Source of the DNA: Francisella sp. LA112445
Lineage (GTDB): Bacteria > Pseudomonadota > Gammaproteobacteria > Francisellales > Francisellaceae
Direction of reading: 5' to 3'
DNA: 64,000 nucleotides
Assembly (NCBI RefSeq): GCF_012224145.1
Contig: NZ_CP041030.1
Location: forward strand, 2,057,501-2,121,500
In this document: positions 20,802 to 31,074 of the stretch, in pieces
Numbering within the stretch: position 1 is the first letter of the stretch
Layout of the letters: every line of letters begins with the position of its first letter
Position numbers and translations under genes: made by a program
The notes under the pieces: generated by a model
What the model was told of the DNA's origin: nothing
The model's input: only the letters and a program-made list of their open reading frames with translations
Database searches by the model: none

Positions 20802-20934
20802 TGAGTACTCCTAAACAAACTGAATAAAATAGCTTAGTCAAAACTCCTTTAAAATTTGCTTATCACTTTCAGAATATACTACTTTAGATAATTCATTAAA
20901 AGTATTTACTATAACTCAAAATATAAATTGTCCT

Positions 20935-22290
20935 TTAATTTTGACCGAGCTCATTTCTTAATATTTGTATTCTATTTATAAAATGCTCTAATATTTGGTT
21001 AGCTTTGTTAGTGTTAACATTTTGATATATTTTAGAAAAAATATTTAACTGCTCTTTAAGTGGAAGACTTAAGTTCTTCTCTAAATTATTACAGCGTTGT
21101 TTGATAAAGACTATAGTATTATAAAACTCTTCGACGTTATTACTAGTTGCTAAATAAGACCTAAAAAATGCTCCCTGAGATCTTGAGGTTGTTGTTATCC
21201 TACGAGAACTAATATTTGCTCGAAAAGTATGAGCTGCTCTCAATAAGAAGTTATTACCACTACTAGGATTAAACCTAGATTTAGATGATAGTAAATTAAT
21301 AAAACCAACTAAACTTCTCGTTTTTAGAACTTGTGAAAGCTTAGTTATATCAAATTTGGTATTATCTTTACTCAATGTATCCCATTTTTCAACTATATAA
21401 TCATGATCAACTTTCCCAAAAAAATGCTCTATCTCATTTCCTTTTTGAAAACTAGCCATTCCATAGTTATATATATGAAAATCATCTTCCATAAGTAAAT
21501 AAACAAAAATCATAATAGATATTAGGCCTTTTGTATTTAGCCTCTCTTGATTTGTCATTTTTCCATACTCTTTAAAATCCTTTAAACCTTTAGAACAAAT
21601 CCCTATTATTTCACTATCTTTAATAACAAGTCTTGATTCTGAAGCCCTCTCACCAATCAAATAACGCCATATCTGCGCATAAATCACCTCAGCAAGGCCA
21701 TCATCAACTTTCTTGTGATAACCTTTAGAAGAAAGATTAAAGGGCTTCATAAAAAAGAAAGTATTATTTCGATCATAAATTTTAACCTCTTTAGCAGATG
21801 TCTTAAGGACTTTAATCGGCCCTAATCCAAGTTCACTTTCATTATAGGTAAAAAAACTCTTACCACTAATCTGATTATTTGTGAACAACCTAATAATATG
21901 ACTTTGATTTCTATTAATAGACTCATAAGCATTTTTTACATAAGTTCTAAGTGAGCTAGTTGTATTATTACCTCTAATTAGTATTTCTGCTTCTTTTTTG
22001 ACATGAGTTATATTCACTGGCTTAAGATCACTCTTATATGCAATATTTATTAACTGATCTAAAATACTAGGAGACTGTTTTATATAATTTTCCAAAAATC
22101 TATCTAAGTCATCAAATTGTGCAAAAATATGCAACCACTTTAAGAGTATCTCAGCTCTTTTTATACCAGACTTACCATGATGATGAAATAATTGTAAGTC
22201 GAAGAGCTTAGCTTTATTTTGATTATATATATATGAATCAATGGCTTGTTTGATAACATCTTCATTAAAGCTTATAGAATCCTCTAACAT
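20935..22290 (-). CDS. Unrecognised protein with kinase-like residue pattern (B)
   Basis: 451 residues from the ATG at 22290, chosen because AAGG lies at good spacing before it (an in-frame ATG at 22299 is too close). I do not recognise the family by overall sequence. Seen: a strand with Lys182 (FFFMKPF), an acidic helix residue Glu201, a catalytic-loop-like DFHIYNYG (270-277) and a metal-site-like GKVDHD (292-297). This order resembles the K...E...DxHxxN...D layout of atypical kinases (PI3/4-kinase or HipA-like folds). No signal peptide or membrane span. Possible effector or toxin-like kinase (inference). Confidence 0.6.
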   Translation of the reverse strand: MLEDSISFNEDVIKQAIDSYIYNQNKAKLFDLQLFHHHGKSGIKRAEILLKWLHIFAQFDDLDRFLENYIKQSPSILDQLINIAYKSDLKPVNITHVKKEAEILIRGNNTTSSLRTYVKNAYESINRNQSHIIRLFTNNQISGKSFFTYNESELGLGPIKVLKTSAKEVKIYDRNNTFFFMKPFNLSSKGYHKKVDDGLAEVIYAQIWRYLIGERASESRLVIKDSEIIGICSKGLKDFKEYGKMTNQERLNTKGLISIMIFVYLLMEDDFHIYNYGMASFQKGNEIEHFFGKVDHDYIVEKWDTLSKDNTKFDITKLSQVLKTRSLVGFINLLSSKSRFNPSSGNNFLLRAAHTFRANISSRRITTTSRSQGAFFRSYLATSNNVEEFYNTIVFIKQRCNNLEKNLSLPLKEQLNIFSKIYQNVNTNKANQILEHFINRIQILRNELGQN

Positions 22291-22496
22291 TTTACACATC
22301 CTTATAGCTTTTAATTTATATAGCTAATAACCTATAAGTACATTACAAAAGTAACTTAAATGTTTCTCAGATGTAAAATATTGTAATAATAAGTTAAGAA
22401 AATAAGTAAATAGTTAGGGCTAATTATAATATTAACCTTATATGTTATATGCTTATAAGAAACAACACCTTATCAAGTATTAAATGGTATCTTTAT

Positions 22497-24044
22497 TTAC
22501 CAAGCATCACTATTTCCATTAAATCTTATCAGATATTCAGGATACCTTTTTGGATCATCTTTTAATGCATATAATTCTATTTCATAAGCTTTCTTTATAG
22601 ACCTAGTTAAATCTGTTCTTGTAACGTTTTGTTTAAGTGCGGATATACCTAGGTATTTTCTAACCGGATCATCTTTCGCCAACTTGCTTAATCCAGATGC
22701 TAACACCTCAGCAGTTTTTGAGGAGAATGAAATTGATCTGCTAGGAGCACATAACAGGTGTAAATATATTAAGAAATCCATACGTTCAAATATAGATAAA
22801 CTCTTAAACTTATCCATAAAAAGATTTTTAATTCTATCTTTTTCAGAAGGAACTCCAGGTCTTGATTTTACATCTTTTCCTCTAGAAAGAACAATTCGAA
22901 GAATAACTAGCTGAATGCTATAAATGGTATCTCTTTCTTTTATAATAGGATAAAAATTATTATTTTGTTTATCAACTGCTACCACCCTTTGAAAACCTTT
23001 TATATTACGATGTATTATTTCCTCAAACTGCTTTGCTAAAAGAACTTCATCAATACTTAAATCCATACCAAAATAATTAGAAAAAGATTTATTTTTAAAA
23101 GGACATTGTCCATTTATTCTCATATAAGTTTTTTTCACTATTTGGATACTTTCTAAAACTACATCACATATACTATTTACTGATGATGAGTTAATCTTAT
23201 TTATATAATAACAAGCATAGTATGATAAATAACTTTTTAAGTCCGGTATTCGAATATAGTAGTCTATATAATTTTTATCGATAATCTTATGGCACCCAAA
23301 TCCTCTATACTCATGGGGAAATAATATATTAACAGGAGAGTTTTTAGCAAAATCCCTAAATGCAGCCCCACCATCTATTTTTGCAACTTTCATGTCATCA
23401 TCATATAGTGCAATATTACTCGAATGAAGACTATAATCACCAAAGAACGCTACTGATTGTAATATACACATAGCTAGAGAAGCTTTAATAGTTTCTTTAT
23501 TTACCGGCCTTTCTGCTAGTTCTCCCTCCACAAATTTGCGATAAATACCTCTATTTGTTATTTCTTTGACATTATCTCTTTCTTTACCATTACTTTTTGC
23601 TGTTCCTAAATATTTAAAAAGCTCTTTAAATTTTGGTAGTATAAATATACATAAAGCTAATATTTTCACTCCCGCAACTTCAACTATAATGCCTTCAGCT
23701 CCTGAAATATAAGGCTTTTCAATATTCAAATAATCATTTAACTTAAGTTGAGTTGTTAATGCTCCGTGAAAAATTTCACAAAACATTTCATTAGAGTTCT
23801 TAGGTACTTTGATATAGTATTTATTACCTTTAAGATCTATATATAAGCCAGGAAGAAGATTTGCATTACCTCGCATATTCCTTCCTCCTATATTTTGTTT
23901 TTCCCCTTTTCTTTTATATAAAAATCTTGACTCTATTGCTTTTGCTTCATCTTGATCTGTTTGTAGGCAGATATATTCTCCATCTAACCTTAGATCTCCA
24001 TACTGATAATTGATTTCAATTTTAAGCTTATACTCTTTTATCAT
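22497..24044 (-). CDS. Unrecognised protein with kinase-like residue pattern (A)
   Basis: 515 residues, soluble, without signal peptide. Not recognised by overall sequence. Seen: KYYIKVPK with Lys79, Glu90, a long helical region, then FGDYSLHSSNIAL (201-213) and AKIDGGAAF (221-229). The arrangement D203...H207..N210...D224-G resembles the catalytic loop and DFG-like segment of atypical lipid/protein kinases. The C-terminal 250 residues are helical and unassigned. It is about 200 bp upstream of the similar-looking gene B on the same strand, and the two may be distant relatives. Confidence 0.6.
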   Translation of the reverse strand: MIKEYKLKIEINYQYGDLRLDGEYICLQTDQDEAKAIESRFLYKRKGEKQNIGGRNMRGNANLLPGLYIDLKGNKYYIKVPKNSNEMFCEIFHGALTTQLKLNDYLNIEKPYISGAEGIIVEVAGVKILALCIFILPKFKELFKYLGTAKSNGKERDNVKEITNRGIYRKFVEGELAERPVNKETIKASLAMCILQSVAFFGDYSLHSSNIALYDDDMKVAKIDGGAAFRDFAKNSPVNILFPHEYRGFGCHKIIDKNYIDYYIRIPDLKSYLSYYACYYINKINSSSVNSICDVVLESIQIVKKTYMRINGQCPFKNKSFSNYFGMDLSIDEVLLAKQFEEIIHRNIKGFQRVVAVDKQNNNFYPIIKERDTIYSIQLVILRIVLSRGKDVKSRPGVPSEKDRIKNLFMDKFKSLSIFERMDFLIYLHLLCAPSRSISFSSKTAEVLASGLSKLAKDDPVRKYLGISALKQNVTRTDLTRSIKKAYEIELYALKDDPKRYPEYLIRFNGNSDAW

Positions 24045-24644
24045 TACTTATACTCTTATTTTAATTATATTAACTATTATTTTTATCAGCTAAGTCATAT
24101 AACTCTTTTTAGAATAGTCTCAAGCTTCCTTAGGCTTTATAGCAATCAAGTACATATAATATAGAATAGATACAAACCAATAATTTGTAGAATAATATTT
24201 ACACTTCCACTTATAAGCTCTACAAATATTTTAATTTTATATTTCAAACATACTTTAAAGATGTAACTTAAATATTTCTTATTTGTATATAATTGTAGAC
24301 TAAAAGTAATGTAGTCAACGAATAAAGTTTTGAGCTAAAATTATAAACGAATAATTAGTAGCTATCTAATAGCTAAGCAAAAACTCAACATAGAATTCAT
24401 AATATAAATAGTCTTTTTGAAAGCTTTCTAGTAGATATGAATTATAGCTTTAAAAAAAGCTTTGTGTTGAAAACTTATCTCTTGCTTACTAATAATAAAT
24501 CTCTCCGTTATAAGCCAGATCTCCTGATATTTCAGAATGTTTTAAAACCTCTAAAAAGATAATTCTTTCCCTGCATTTCTAAAAAAATAATATGATTTAT
24601 AAGCTCTAAAAGTAATTTTTGTAATTTATAAATTTATTTTCCTA
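24045..24644. other. AT-rich intergenic region without recognised genes
   Basis: About 600 bp between the leftward kinase-like gene A and the rightward acyltransferase genes. All frames are broken by stops, and no RNA gene, palindromic repeat or IS remnant was recognised. The left end must contain the promoter of gene A. The base composition is even more AT-rich than the coding neighbours. Confidence 0.5.
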
Positions 24645-24673
24645 TCGGCAGATCGCTTCAAAAAGTGTATAAT
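24645..24673 (+). promoter_or_regulatory. Promoter of the paired acyltransferase genes
   Basis: TATAAT (24668-24673) with TCGGCA (24645-24650) at 17-bp spacing, about 85 bp before the first acyltransferase ATG at 24759. The -10 is perfect and the -35 matches four of six. Confidence 0.55.
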
Positions 24674-24758
24674 AGTGGAGATAAAATTATACCTTAAATT
24701 TTGGTATCGTAGTTATATAAGACTATTTTTTAGAATAAAAAAACATGGAGACTATTTA

Positions 24759-25511
24759 ATGAAATCTTTTCTTAAAAAGATTTGGAACGCCTTAATGTGG
24801 ATTAGAATGACGGCCTTTCAACTTTACTCTTTTGCAGTAATCGGTGGCTGTAGCATTCTTATAAATATTTTTACTTTTTTCAAACTTCCTATCTCATGGA
24901 GAATGGCTGTATGCTATGTATGGACTTATCTTTATTGGATAGGTATGTTAGTATTTCTACAAGTCTATATCCGTGTCACAGGTAGAGTTAATATAGACAA
25001 AGACTACCCTTGTATCTACGTTTCAAAGCACCAATCAATGTTAGAAACTTTTATGTTTTATGGTTTGGTTGGTAAATGTCACTTTATTATGAAACAAGAG
25101 CTATTTGAGGCGCCAATATTTGGCCCTGCAATGAAAAACTTAGGTAGTATTGCAATTGATAGAGAGAAACCAAGAGAGTCGCTAAAAAAAGTTGTTACAG
25201 ATGGAAAACAAAGCCTAGCTGATGGCATAAATGTTGTAATATTCCCCGAAGGAACTAGAGTCGGCGTCGGCGAATACCCAGAATTTCAGCGTTCTGCAAT
25301 GAAGCTAGCAACAGATGCAAATGTTTTTATCATACCTGTGGCACATAATTTTGGAAAATTTTTCCCTAAAAAATGGGGACAAGTTATTAAACCAGGTATT
25401 GCTAGAATGGACTTTGGTAAAAGGATTGATCCACATGAGTTTAACTCTAAGGAACTTACAAGCTACTGCCACAAAGTAATAACTGAAAAAACAAAAGAGT
25501 TTAAAGGTTAA
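24759..25511 (+). CDS. 1-acylglycerol-3-phosphate acyltransferase (PlsC family), copy 1
   Basis: Predicted inner-membrane enzyme that adds the second acyl chain to lysophosphatidic acid. 250 residues from the ATG at 24759, which has GGAG upstream; the open frame begins at a GTG at 24675 but that extension is unlike the family. Two N-terminal hydrophobic segments are followed by the acyltransferase motif SKHQSMLET (His91, Glu96; an HX4E form seen in several proteobacterial PlsC) and FPEGTR (162-167). The next gene, 9 nt on, is a close paralogue. Confidence 0.88.
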   Translation: MKSFLKKIWNALMWIRMTAFQLYSFAVIGGCSILINIFTFFKLPISWRMAVCYVWTYLYWIGMLVFLQVYIRVTGRVNIDKDYPCIYVSKHQSMLETFMFYGLVGKCHFIMKQELFEAPIFGPAMKNLGSIAIDREKPRESLKKVVTDGKQSLADGINVVIFPEGTRVGVGEYPEFQRSAMKLATDANVFIIPVAHNFGKFFPKKWGQVIKPGIARMDFGKRIDPHEFNSKELTSYCHKVITEKTKEFKG

Positions 25512-25520
25512 GGAAAAAAG

Positions 25521-26261
25521 ATGAAGAAATTTATTCATCTACTATTAGTAGCAAGAATGCATATATTTAAAATATATGCCAATGTTGTACTAGCTTTCTG
25601 CTGTACTTTAATGAATATAGTTGGTGTATTAGGGGCTTCTCTAAGGGTCCGACTTTTTGTATGTTGGCTATGGTCTTGTTTATATAGGTTAGGTGTCTTT
25701 ATCCTTTTACAAATCTATGTAAAAATAGAAGGTAAGGAGAATATCCCAGACTACCCATGTATTTATGTTTCAAAACATCAGTCAATGTTAGAAACTTTTG
25801 TTTTTTATGGTTTAATTCCTAAAAGCTGTTTTGTAATGAAACAAGAGCTTCTAGATAAACCAGTTTTTGGTAAAGCTAACCACTTTGCTGAAGCAATAGG
25901 TATAGATAGATCTAAAGGTCTTTCAGCTATCAAAAAAGTATTAGAAGATGGCAAAGATAGAGTTAAGAATAAAGGGCTTAGCATTATAATATTTCCAGAA
26001 GGTACAAGAGTACCTGTTGGCGAGTATCCTAAGTTCCACCGCTCAGCGATGAAGCTAGCTACAGTCACAGATATACCTATAATCCCTGTAGCTCATAACT
26101 TTGGTGTTTTCTTTGGGCGTAAGAAAGGTGACTTTATAAAGCCAGGTATCGCAAGAATGTCTTTTGAAAAAGCTATAGATCCAAAACAGTACTCTGTGGC
26201 TGAACTAACTGACCTGTGCTATGACATTATAAATGATAAAACAAAGTCATTTGGTGGCTAA
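25521..26261 (+). CDS. 1-acylglycerol-3-phosphate acyltransferase (PlsC family), copy 2
   Basis: 246 residues with the same plan as the preceding gene: hydrophobic N-terminus, SKHQSMLET (His86, Glu91), FVMKQEL, and FPEGTR (158-163). Long segments agree with copy 1 (for example HNFG, KPGIARM), showing tandem duplication. The ATG follows AAGGAAAAA. The pair probably forms one operon. Whether the two differ in acyl preference or act on lysolipids other than lysophosphatidate cannot be told. Confidence 0.87.
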   Translation: MKKFIHLLLVARMHIFKIYANVVLAFCCTLMNIVGVLGASLRVRLFVCWLWSCLYRLGVFILLQIYVKIEGKENIPDYPCIYVSKHQSMLETFVFYGLIPKSCFVMKQELLDKPVFGKANHFAEAIGIDRSKGLSAIKKVLEDGKDRVKNKGLSIIIFPEGTRVPVGEYPKFHRSAMKLATVTDIPIIPVAHNFGVFFGRKKGDFIKPGIARMSFEKAIDPKQYSVAELTDLCYDIINDKTKSFGG

Positions 26262-26262
26262 A

Positions 26263-26982
26263 TCATTCAAGCAAAAAACTTGTAATAATCGGGTTATGAT
26301 CAGATATTTTTTGACAGTCTAAGGCACATGCTTTTTCTAGCTTTAAACCTCGATATAAAACAAAATCTAAATGATTATTCTGAAAAGATTTAATTAACTC
26401 AGCTTCTTCAAGAAAAGCTACCTTAAAGTTAAACTCTCGGCAAAAATCTTTTATAAACTTAACTCTTTTTCTATTCCAAGAATTAAAATCTCCTGCAATA
26501 ATTATCGGATACTTATATTTTGTTGGATTTATTACTTCTTTTATCTTCTCAAACTCATACTCATAGACTTTATTACTTTTAAAATTTATTGCATGAATAT
26601 TTACTATAATAACCTTAGTATCATCAATATTAAAGTGCGTAATTAACGATGCTTTATGGGTATTTATAACAGACTCTCTATGCGTGGTAAGTATTCTGAC
26701 ATTTTTTATCACAGGGTAGTGACTAACTGTTGCCACACCATAATTATGGTAACGCAGAACAATATTCGAAGCGAAGTTGATATCAAACTTATCGATAGGG
26801 AATCTTGTTTCATGATGATGGACTGCTTCTTGTAAACAAAAAATATCTATATCATGCTCAGCATAAACTTGATTGATATATGAGTTAAATGTTTGAGAGT
26901 CTTTATAATCTATCTTATATGTATTCCAACTCATTAAGCAAAATCTTCTAGAGTAATTGCTCTGTGTTTCTCGATTAAACAT
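26263..26982 (-). CDS. Endonuclease/exonuclease/phosphatase-family protein
   Basis: 239 residues with the DNase-I-like metal-dependent hydrolase motifs in order: MSWNTYK (near residue 17), FCLQEA, AGDFNSWN, LDFVLYR and a terminal SDHNPI. This fold serves nucleases and phosphoesterases (including sphingomyelinase and inositol phosphatases), so the substrate is open. No convincing signal peptide. The ribosome binding site is weak, and a later ATG at residue 17 would cut into the first strand. It converges on the second acyltransferase with one base between stops. Confidence 0.85.
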   Translation of the reverse strand: MFNRETQSNYSRRFCLMSWNTYKIDYKDSQTFNSYINQVYAEHDIDIFCLQEAVHHHETRFPIDKFDINFASNIVLRYHNYGVATVSHYPVIKNVRILTTHRESVINTHKASLITHFNIDDTKVIIVNIHAINFKSNKVYEYEFEKIKEVINPTKYKYPIIIAGDFNSWNRKRVKFIKDFCREFNFKVAFLEEAELIKSFQNNHLDFVLYRGLKLEKACALDCQKISDHNPIITSFLLE

Positions 26983-27044
26983 TTAGTATTCTTATCTTTA
27001 TAGTTATCTCTTTATTATATATAAAATTATTAGTAGAGCCTAAA

Positions 27045-28199
27045 TTACTTAGAATTTGTAGCAAAAAACCTTAACACTATATACCCTGTAAGTCCTGATA
27101 ATATCGATCCAATAATCACGCCTATTTTTATTGAATTTAATAGGTGGCTATCATTAAAAGCTAAAGTTCCTATAAATAAGCTCATTGTAAAACCTATTCC
27201 ACAGAGTATACTAACACCATATAGCTGTACGTTTGAGAAAGACTCTCCTAACTTAAAAATCTTTAACTTCTTAAAAAGAGCTAATATAGAAAAAATACCA
27301 ATTTGCTTACCTACAAACAAACCTAATATTATTCCTAAAGTTAGCGGTTTAAAAATGATTGAAAAGCTAATCCCAGAGAAGTTTATACCGGCATTAGCAA
27401 AGGCAAAAATAGGCAGTATAAAATAAATAACCCACGAATGAAGAGACTCCTCCATAAACTTAGCAGGCGATTCTGGATCACCATCTCGATAAGGAATACA
27501 TAGAGCAGTAACAAAGCCCGCTAAGGTTGCATGAACTCCTGATTTAATTGTACAAAACCATGCTAAGAAGCCCAAAACAATGTATATTGAAGATCTATTA
27601 ACTTTTAAAACAAGGCTACAAAAAATCATCATTAGGAGAAATACCGATCCTAATACTAAAGAAACCAAAGATAAAGATTTTGAATAGAAAAAAGCAATTA
27701 TAACTATTGCAGCAATATCATCAAAAATCGCTATCGTAATAACTAGTAGTTTTAACTTTGGCGATACTCTTGATCCAAGTAATGCTAGTATCCCAAGCGT
27801 AAAAGCTATATCTGTAGCTGATGGAATTGCCCAACCATCGAGAAGTTTGTGATTATTAAAATTTATCAACAAATAGATTAAACTTGGTAATATCAACCCT
27901 GCAAAAGCTGCTATAGCGGGTGTTATTATGCTAGATGGTCGAGATAATACTCCAGTAATTACCTCTCTTTTAATTTCTAAGCCAATATACAGAAAGTATA
28001 TAGCCATTAAGCCATCATTTATCCAGTGTGTGAGGTTTTTATCTATTACTAAGTTTTCAATTCCTAGCTTAACATTAACAGTATCTAACATTCCATAATA
28101 TAAAGATAGCGGCGAGTTATTAACCAAAATAGCAAGAATAGCAGCTGAAAATAAAATTACTCCACCAACTAGTTCTTGATTGTTAGAATTGACACCCAT
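27045..28199 (-). CDS. nhaA: Na+/H+ antiporter NhaA
   Basis: Inner-membrane antiporter expelling Na+ in exchange for protons, used in alkaline and salt stress. 384 residues from the ATG at 28199 (a TTG at 28208 is in frame upstream). About 12 membrane spans. The key acidic residues are present: Asp130 in PSATDIAF and the pair Asp160-Asp161 in IFDDIAAI, matching Asp133, Asp163 and Asp164 of E. coli NhaA. It diverges from the Rieske oxygenase gene. Confidence 0.95.
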   Translation of the reverse strand: MGVNSNNQELVGGVILFSAAILAILVNNSPLSLYYGMLDTVNVKLGIENLVIDKNLTHWINDGLMAIYFLYIGLEIKREVITGVLSRPSSIITPAIAAFAGLILPSLIYLLINFNNHKLLDGWAIPSATDIAFTLGILALLGSRVSPKLKLLVITIAIFDDIAAIVIIAFFYSKSLSLVSLVLGSVFLLMMIFCSLVLKVNRSSIYIVLGFLAWFCTIKSGVHATLAGFVTALCIPYRDGDPESPAKFMEESLHSWVIYFILPIFAFANAGINFSGISFSIIFKPLTLGIILGLFVGKQIGIFSILALFKKLKIFKLGESFSNVQLYGVSILCGIGFTMSLFIGTLAFNDSHLLNSIKIGVIIGSILSGLTGYIVLRFFATNSK

Positions 28200-28287
28200 A
28201 TATCCCAACTACTTTATATACCTTATCTTTTTATTATCTAATAGCTTGAGGTATAATTCTACTTATGAAAAAAAGATTTTCATTTAA

Positions 28288-29178
28288 ATGAAAAACCTTC
28301 CAAAATTTTGGTACGCCATAGCTCATATAAAAGAGATTAAAAATAAGCCTATCAAGCTACAAAGGTTTGGTAAAAATCTCGTTGCTTGGAAATCTTTAGA
28401 TAATATTATCGTCATGGAAAATCGCTGTCCTCATAGAGGAGCCGAGCTTAGCTCAGGCAAGATCTGTAATAATACTATAGTTTGTCCTTTTCATGGCTTT
28501 GAATTTGATACTAATGGTAACTGTACATACACCCCTGAAACAAAAGGTGCAATACCAAAACTAAAAGCAAAAATCTATCCAACAAAAGTAATTGCTGATA
28601 TGCTTTGGATTAATATTTTTGATGAAGAGATTGATAATAGCTATGCTTTTGAGTTTATCCAAAAAACTCACGATCATTTTAAAGCCCAATACTCACTTCT
28701 TACAGATACTTGGCAAAATAATATCCGCCATTGTATAGAAAATCAGCTTGACTATACGCACCTTGCAACAGTACATAAAAAATCAATTGGCAGAGGATAT
28801 CAGATCCCTGATAATGTAACTTTAAATATTACACCTGAGTATATTGAAGCAATTAAAAATGATCGCTTGATGTTAAAATATCTCCTACCAAACTTTTGGC
28901 TTCTAAATAATTCTGATAAGCTAAAAATCTGTGTCTACTTTGTACCAATAAATGAAAACGAAACAAAACTATATCTAGTAAACTATCGTAGTTTTATGAC
29001 AAATAAGTTTATAAAACCTCTTGCTGATAGATTATTTAGTCTTACAAATAAGATAATCCTCAATGAAGATAAAAGGATTGTCAAAACACAAAAGTTTGAT
29101 GAAAATTACAATACTAATGACTTTCTTTTACGTCATGATCAGATCATAAAAGAGTTCAGAAAAATCTGGAAAAATTAA
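28288..29178 (+). CDS. Rieske non-heme iron oxygenase
   Basis: 296 residues. An N-terminal Rieske [2Fe-2S] domain has ligands Cys47-x-His49 (RCPHRG) and Cys66-x-x-His69 (CPFHG). The C-terminal catalytic domain has the iron motif ENQLDYTHLATVH (about 151-163; His158, His163), and a bridging Asp155. The short length, lacking any beta subunit nearby, suits single-component aromatic or lipid-ring oxygenases. The substrate is unknown. A cytochrome b561 gene follows after 66 bp and may be co-transcribed. Confidence 0.88.
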   Translation: MKNLPKFWYAIAHIKEIKNKPIKLQRFGKNLVAWKSLDNIIVMENRCPHRGAELSSGKICNNTIVCPFHGFEFDTNGNCTYTPETKGAIPKLKAKIYPTKVIADMLWINIFDEEIDNSYAFEFIQKTHDHFKAQYSLLTDTWQNNIRHCIENQLDYTHLATVHKKSIGRGYQIPDNVTLNITPEYIEAIKNDRLMLKYLLPNFWLLNNSDKLKICVYFVPINENETKLYLVNYRSFMTNKFIKPLADRLFSLTNKIILNEDKRIVKTQKFDENYNTNDFLLRHDQIIKEFRKIWKN

Positions 29179-29244
29179 CAAATGCCTTTTTATAAGAGAT
29201 ATTAAATGCTATAAAACTATTACTACAATAATATTTTTTATAGT

Positions 29245-29754
29245 ATGAAATATAATATTTTTATAAGATTACTTCACAAAATATTAGCAAGTTTAATAAT
29301 TATCCAGCTAATATTAGGTTTTGCTTTCGCCTTTGCTATATTAGACTTTGTATGGATTATGGTTTTACATAAATCATTTGGTCTACTAACATTTTTCATC
29401 ATCATAATGCTAGTGGTCGCTCGGATACTAAGTAAAAAACTTCAATACGACCCTCCTCTACCTCGTATTCAGTATATGATAGCCAAAATCGTTCATTTAG
29501 GGCTCTACATATCAGCTCTTGGTATGGCCTTATCTGGACTTCTTGGTTCGATGCTAATGGGTTATCAATGGAAAATATTTTTTATCATTCCTTTTCCAGA
29601 GATATTTGAAGCTGATTATTCTTTAGGTGCAAAAATATTCAGTTATCATTATCTATTTGCTACTATTTTACTCATATTAGTTGTGCTACATATAGTCGCA
29701 GCTTTATACCATTGGTTAATATTAAAAGATAATATTTCAACCAGAATGAAGTAA
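29245..29754 (+). CDS. Cytochrome b561-type membrane protein
   Basis: 169 residues with four membrane spans and histidines placed for two hemes: LLHK near the start, VLHKSFG in span 2, VHLG in span 3 and YHYLF...VVLHIVAALYH in span 4. This matches the proteobacterial cytochrome b561 (superoxide/quinone oxidase) family. It probably transfers electrons between quinol and a periplasmic partner. Proximity to the Rieske oxygenase is suggestive only. Confidence 0.88.
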   Translation: MKYNIFIRLLHKILASLIIIQLILGFAFAFAILDFVWIMVLHKSFGLLTFFIIIMLVVARILSKKLQYDPPLPRIQYMIAKIVHLGLYISALGMALSGLLGSMLMGYQWKIFFIIPFPEIFEADYSLGAKIFSYHYLFATILLILVVLHIVAALYHWLILKDNISTRMK

Positions 29755-29790
29755 AAACAATATATAACTTAATTAGTTAAAAGGAATAAT

Positions 29791-31050
29791 ATGTTACAAC
29801 AAAATCAACGCAAAGCGCTTTTTTTATCAAGCTTAGGGGGAATCCTTGAGTTTTATGATTTCATTATTTATGCCCTGCTTGCAAGCTTTATTTCAAAGCT
29901 ATTTTTCCCAACAGAATCAGCTATAACATCTTTACTGATAGCCTTTAGTGCTTATGCTGTAGGATATCTAGCAAGACCTTTAGGAGGAGTTATCTTTGGG
30001 CATTTTGGTGATAAATATGGTAGAAAGAAGACTTTTACAATCTCTATACTTATCATGGCTCTATCAACTTTTATCATAGGTATTTTACCAACATATAGCC
30101 ATATCGGCTTTATTGCTCCTATTTTACTTGTGCTTTGCCGAGTTGCTCAAGGAATATCTGTAGGAGGTGAGATCCCTGGAGCTGTTACATATGTAGGGGA
30201 AATTGTTCCAGAAAAAAAAGGCCTTGTTACAGGGGTGATTTTTTGCTTTCTAATAGCTGGTGTAGCTCTTGGTTTTATTGTTGAAAGTATAATGCTAGAG
30301 ATCTTTGATAAGCAACAAATGTTATCTTATGGTTGGCGTATACCTTTTATTTTAGGGGGATTATTTGGAATAATTGCCTACTATCTTAGACGTCAGCTAA
30401 TAGATATCAAAGAGTTTAGCCCTTTTATCAAAGAAGAATACTCTCTACCTATCACAAAGATGCTTCTAACACATAGTTGGAACTTTATTTATGCGTGTAT
30501 AATAGTTTCATTTGGTGCTCTTGTTTTTGTGACACTATTTTTACTATTACCTTCTTATTTCTCAACAGTATTAAAGCTACACTTAAAAGATTTCACATGG
30601 ATAAACAGTCTTGGGGTTATAATTATCTCAATATTCTGTGTGGTTATTGGCTTTTTTGCTGACAAGATAAATCGCTCATTTATCTTACTTGTTAGTATTA
30701 TAGCCACATGTGCTTTTAGCTTTTTTATCTATAAAACATATGTATACAACCAAGATTACTACTTCCTTGCAATTTTCATAAGCGCTATTTTAGTAGCTCT
30801 TTGTTGGGGTAATATTCCTGCTATACTTATTGATCTATTCAAACAAGATGTCCGTTATACAGGGATTGGTTTCTCGTATAATATTGGATTTGCAATATTT
30901 GGCGGTTTAACTCCGATGATAGTCTTTGGGGCAATTAAAGCCTCTGGTAGCGAATTAGCTCCTGCTTATATACTTACTGCTGGAGCTATCATTACATTAA
31001 TAGCAATGATTATAAATATCTTAATCCAAAGAAAGACTTCTCAAAAATAA
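29791..31050 (+). CDS. MFS transporter, metabolite:H+ symporter (MHS) type, copy A
   Basis: 419 residues with 12 membrane spans. The loop 2-3 motif GHFGDKYGRKKT and the start FLSSLGGILEFYDFIIYALLA are characteristic of the MHS group that includes ProP, ShiA and alpha-ketoglutarate permease. The substrate is not evident. The ATG has AAAGGAAT upstream. It converges on a second transporter of the same family, but the two are only distantly alike. Confidence 0.88.
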   Translation: MLQQNQRKALFLSSLGGILEFYDFIIYALLASFISKLFFPTESAITSLLIAFSAYAVGYLARPLGGVIFGHFGDKYGRKKTFTISILIMALSTFIIGILPTYSHIGFIAPILLVLCRVAQGISVGGEIPGAVTYVGEIVPEKKGLVTGVIFCFLIAGVALGFIVESIMLEIFDKQQMLSYGWRIPFILGGLFGIIAYYLRRQLIDIKEFSPFIKEEYSLPITKMLLTHSWNFIYACIIVSFGALVFVTLFLLLPSYFSTVLKLHLKDFTWINSLGVIIISIFCVVIGFFADKINRSFILLVSIIATCAFSFFIYKTYVYNQDYYFLAIFISAILVALCWGNIPAILIDLFKQDVRYTGIGFSYNIGFAIFGGLTPMIVFGAIKASGSELAPAYILTAGAIITLIAMIINILIQRKTSQK

Positions 31051-31074
31051 TACTTGGTGAATAAATATTCTAAT

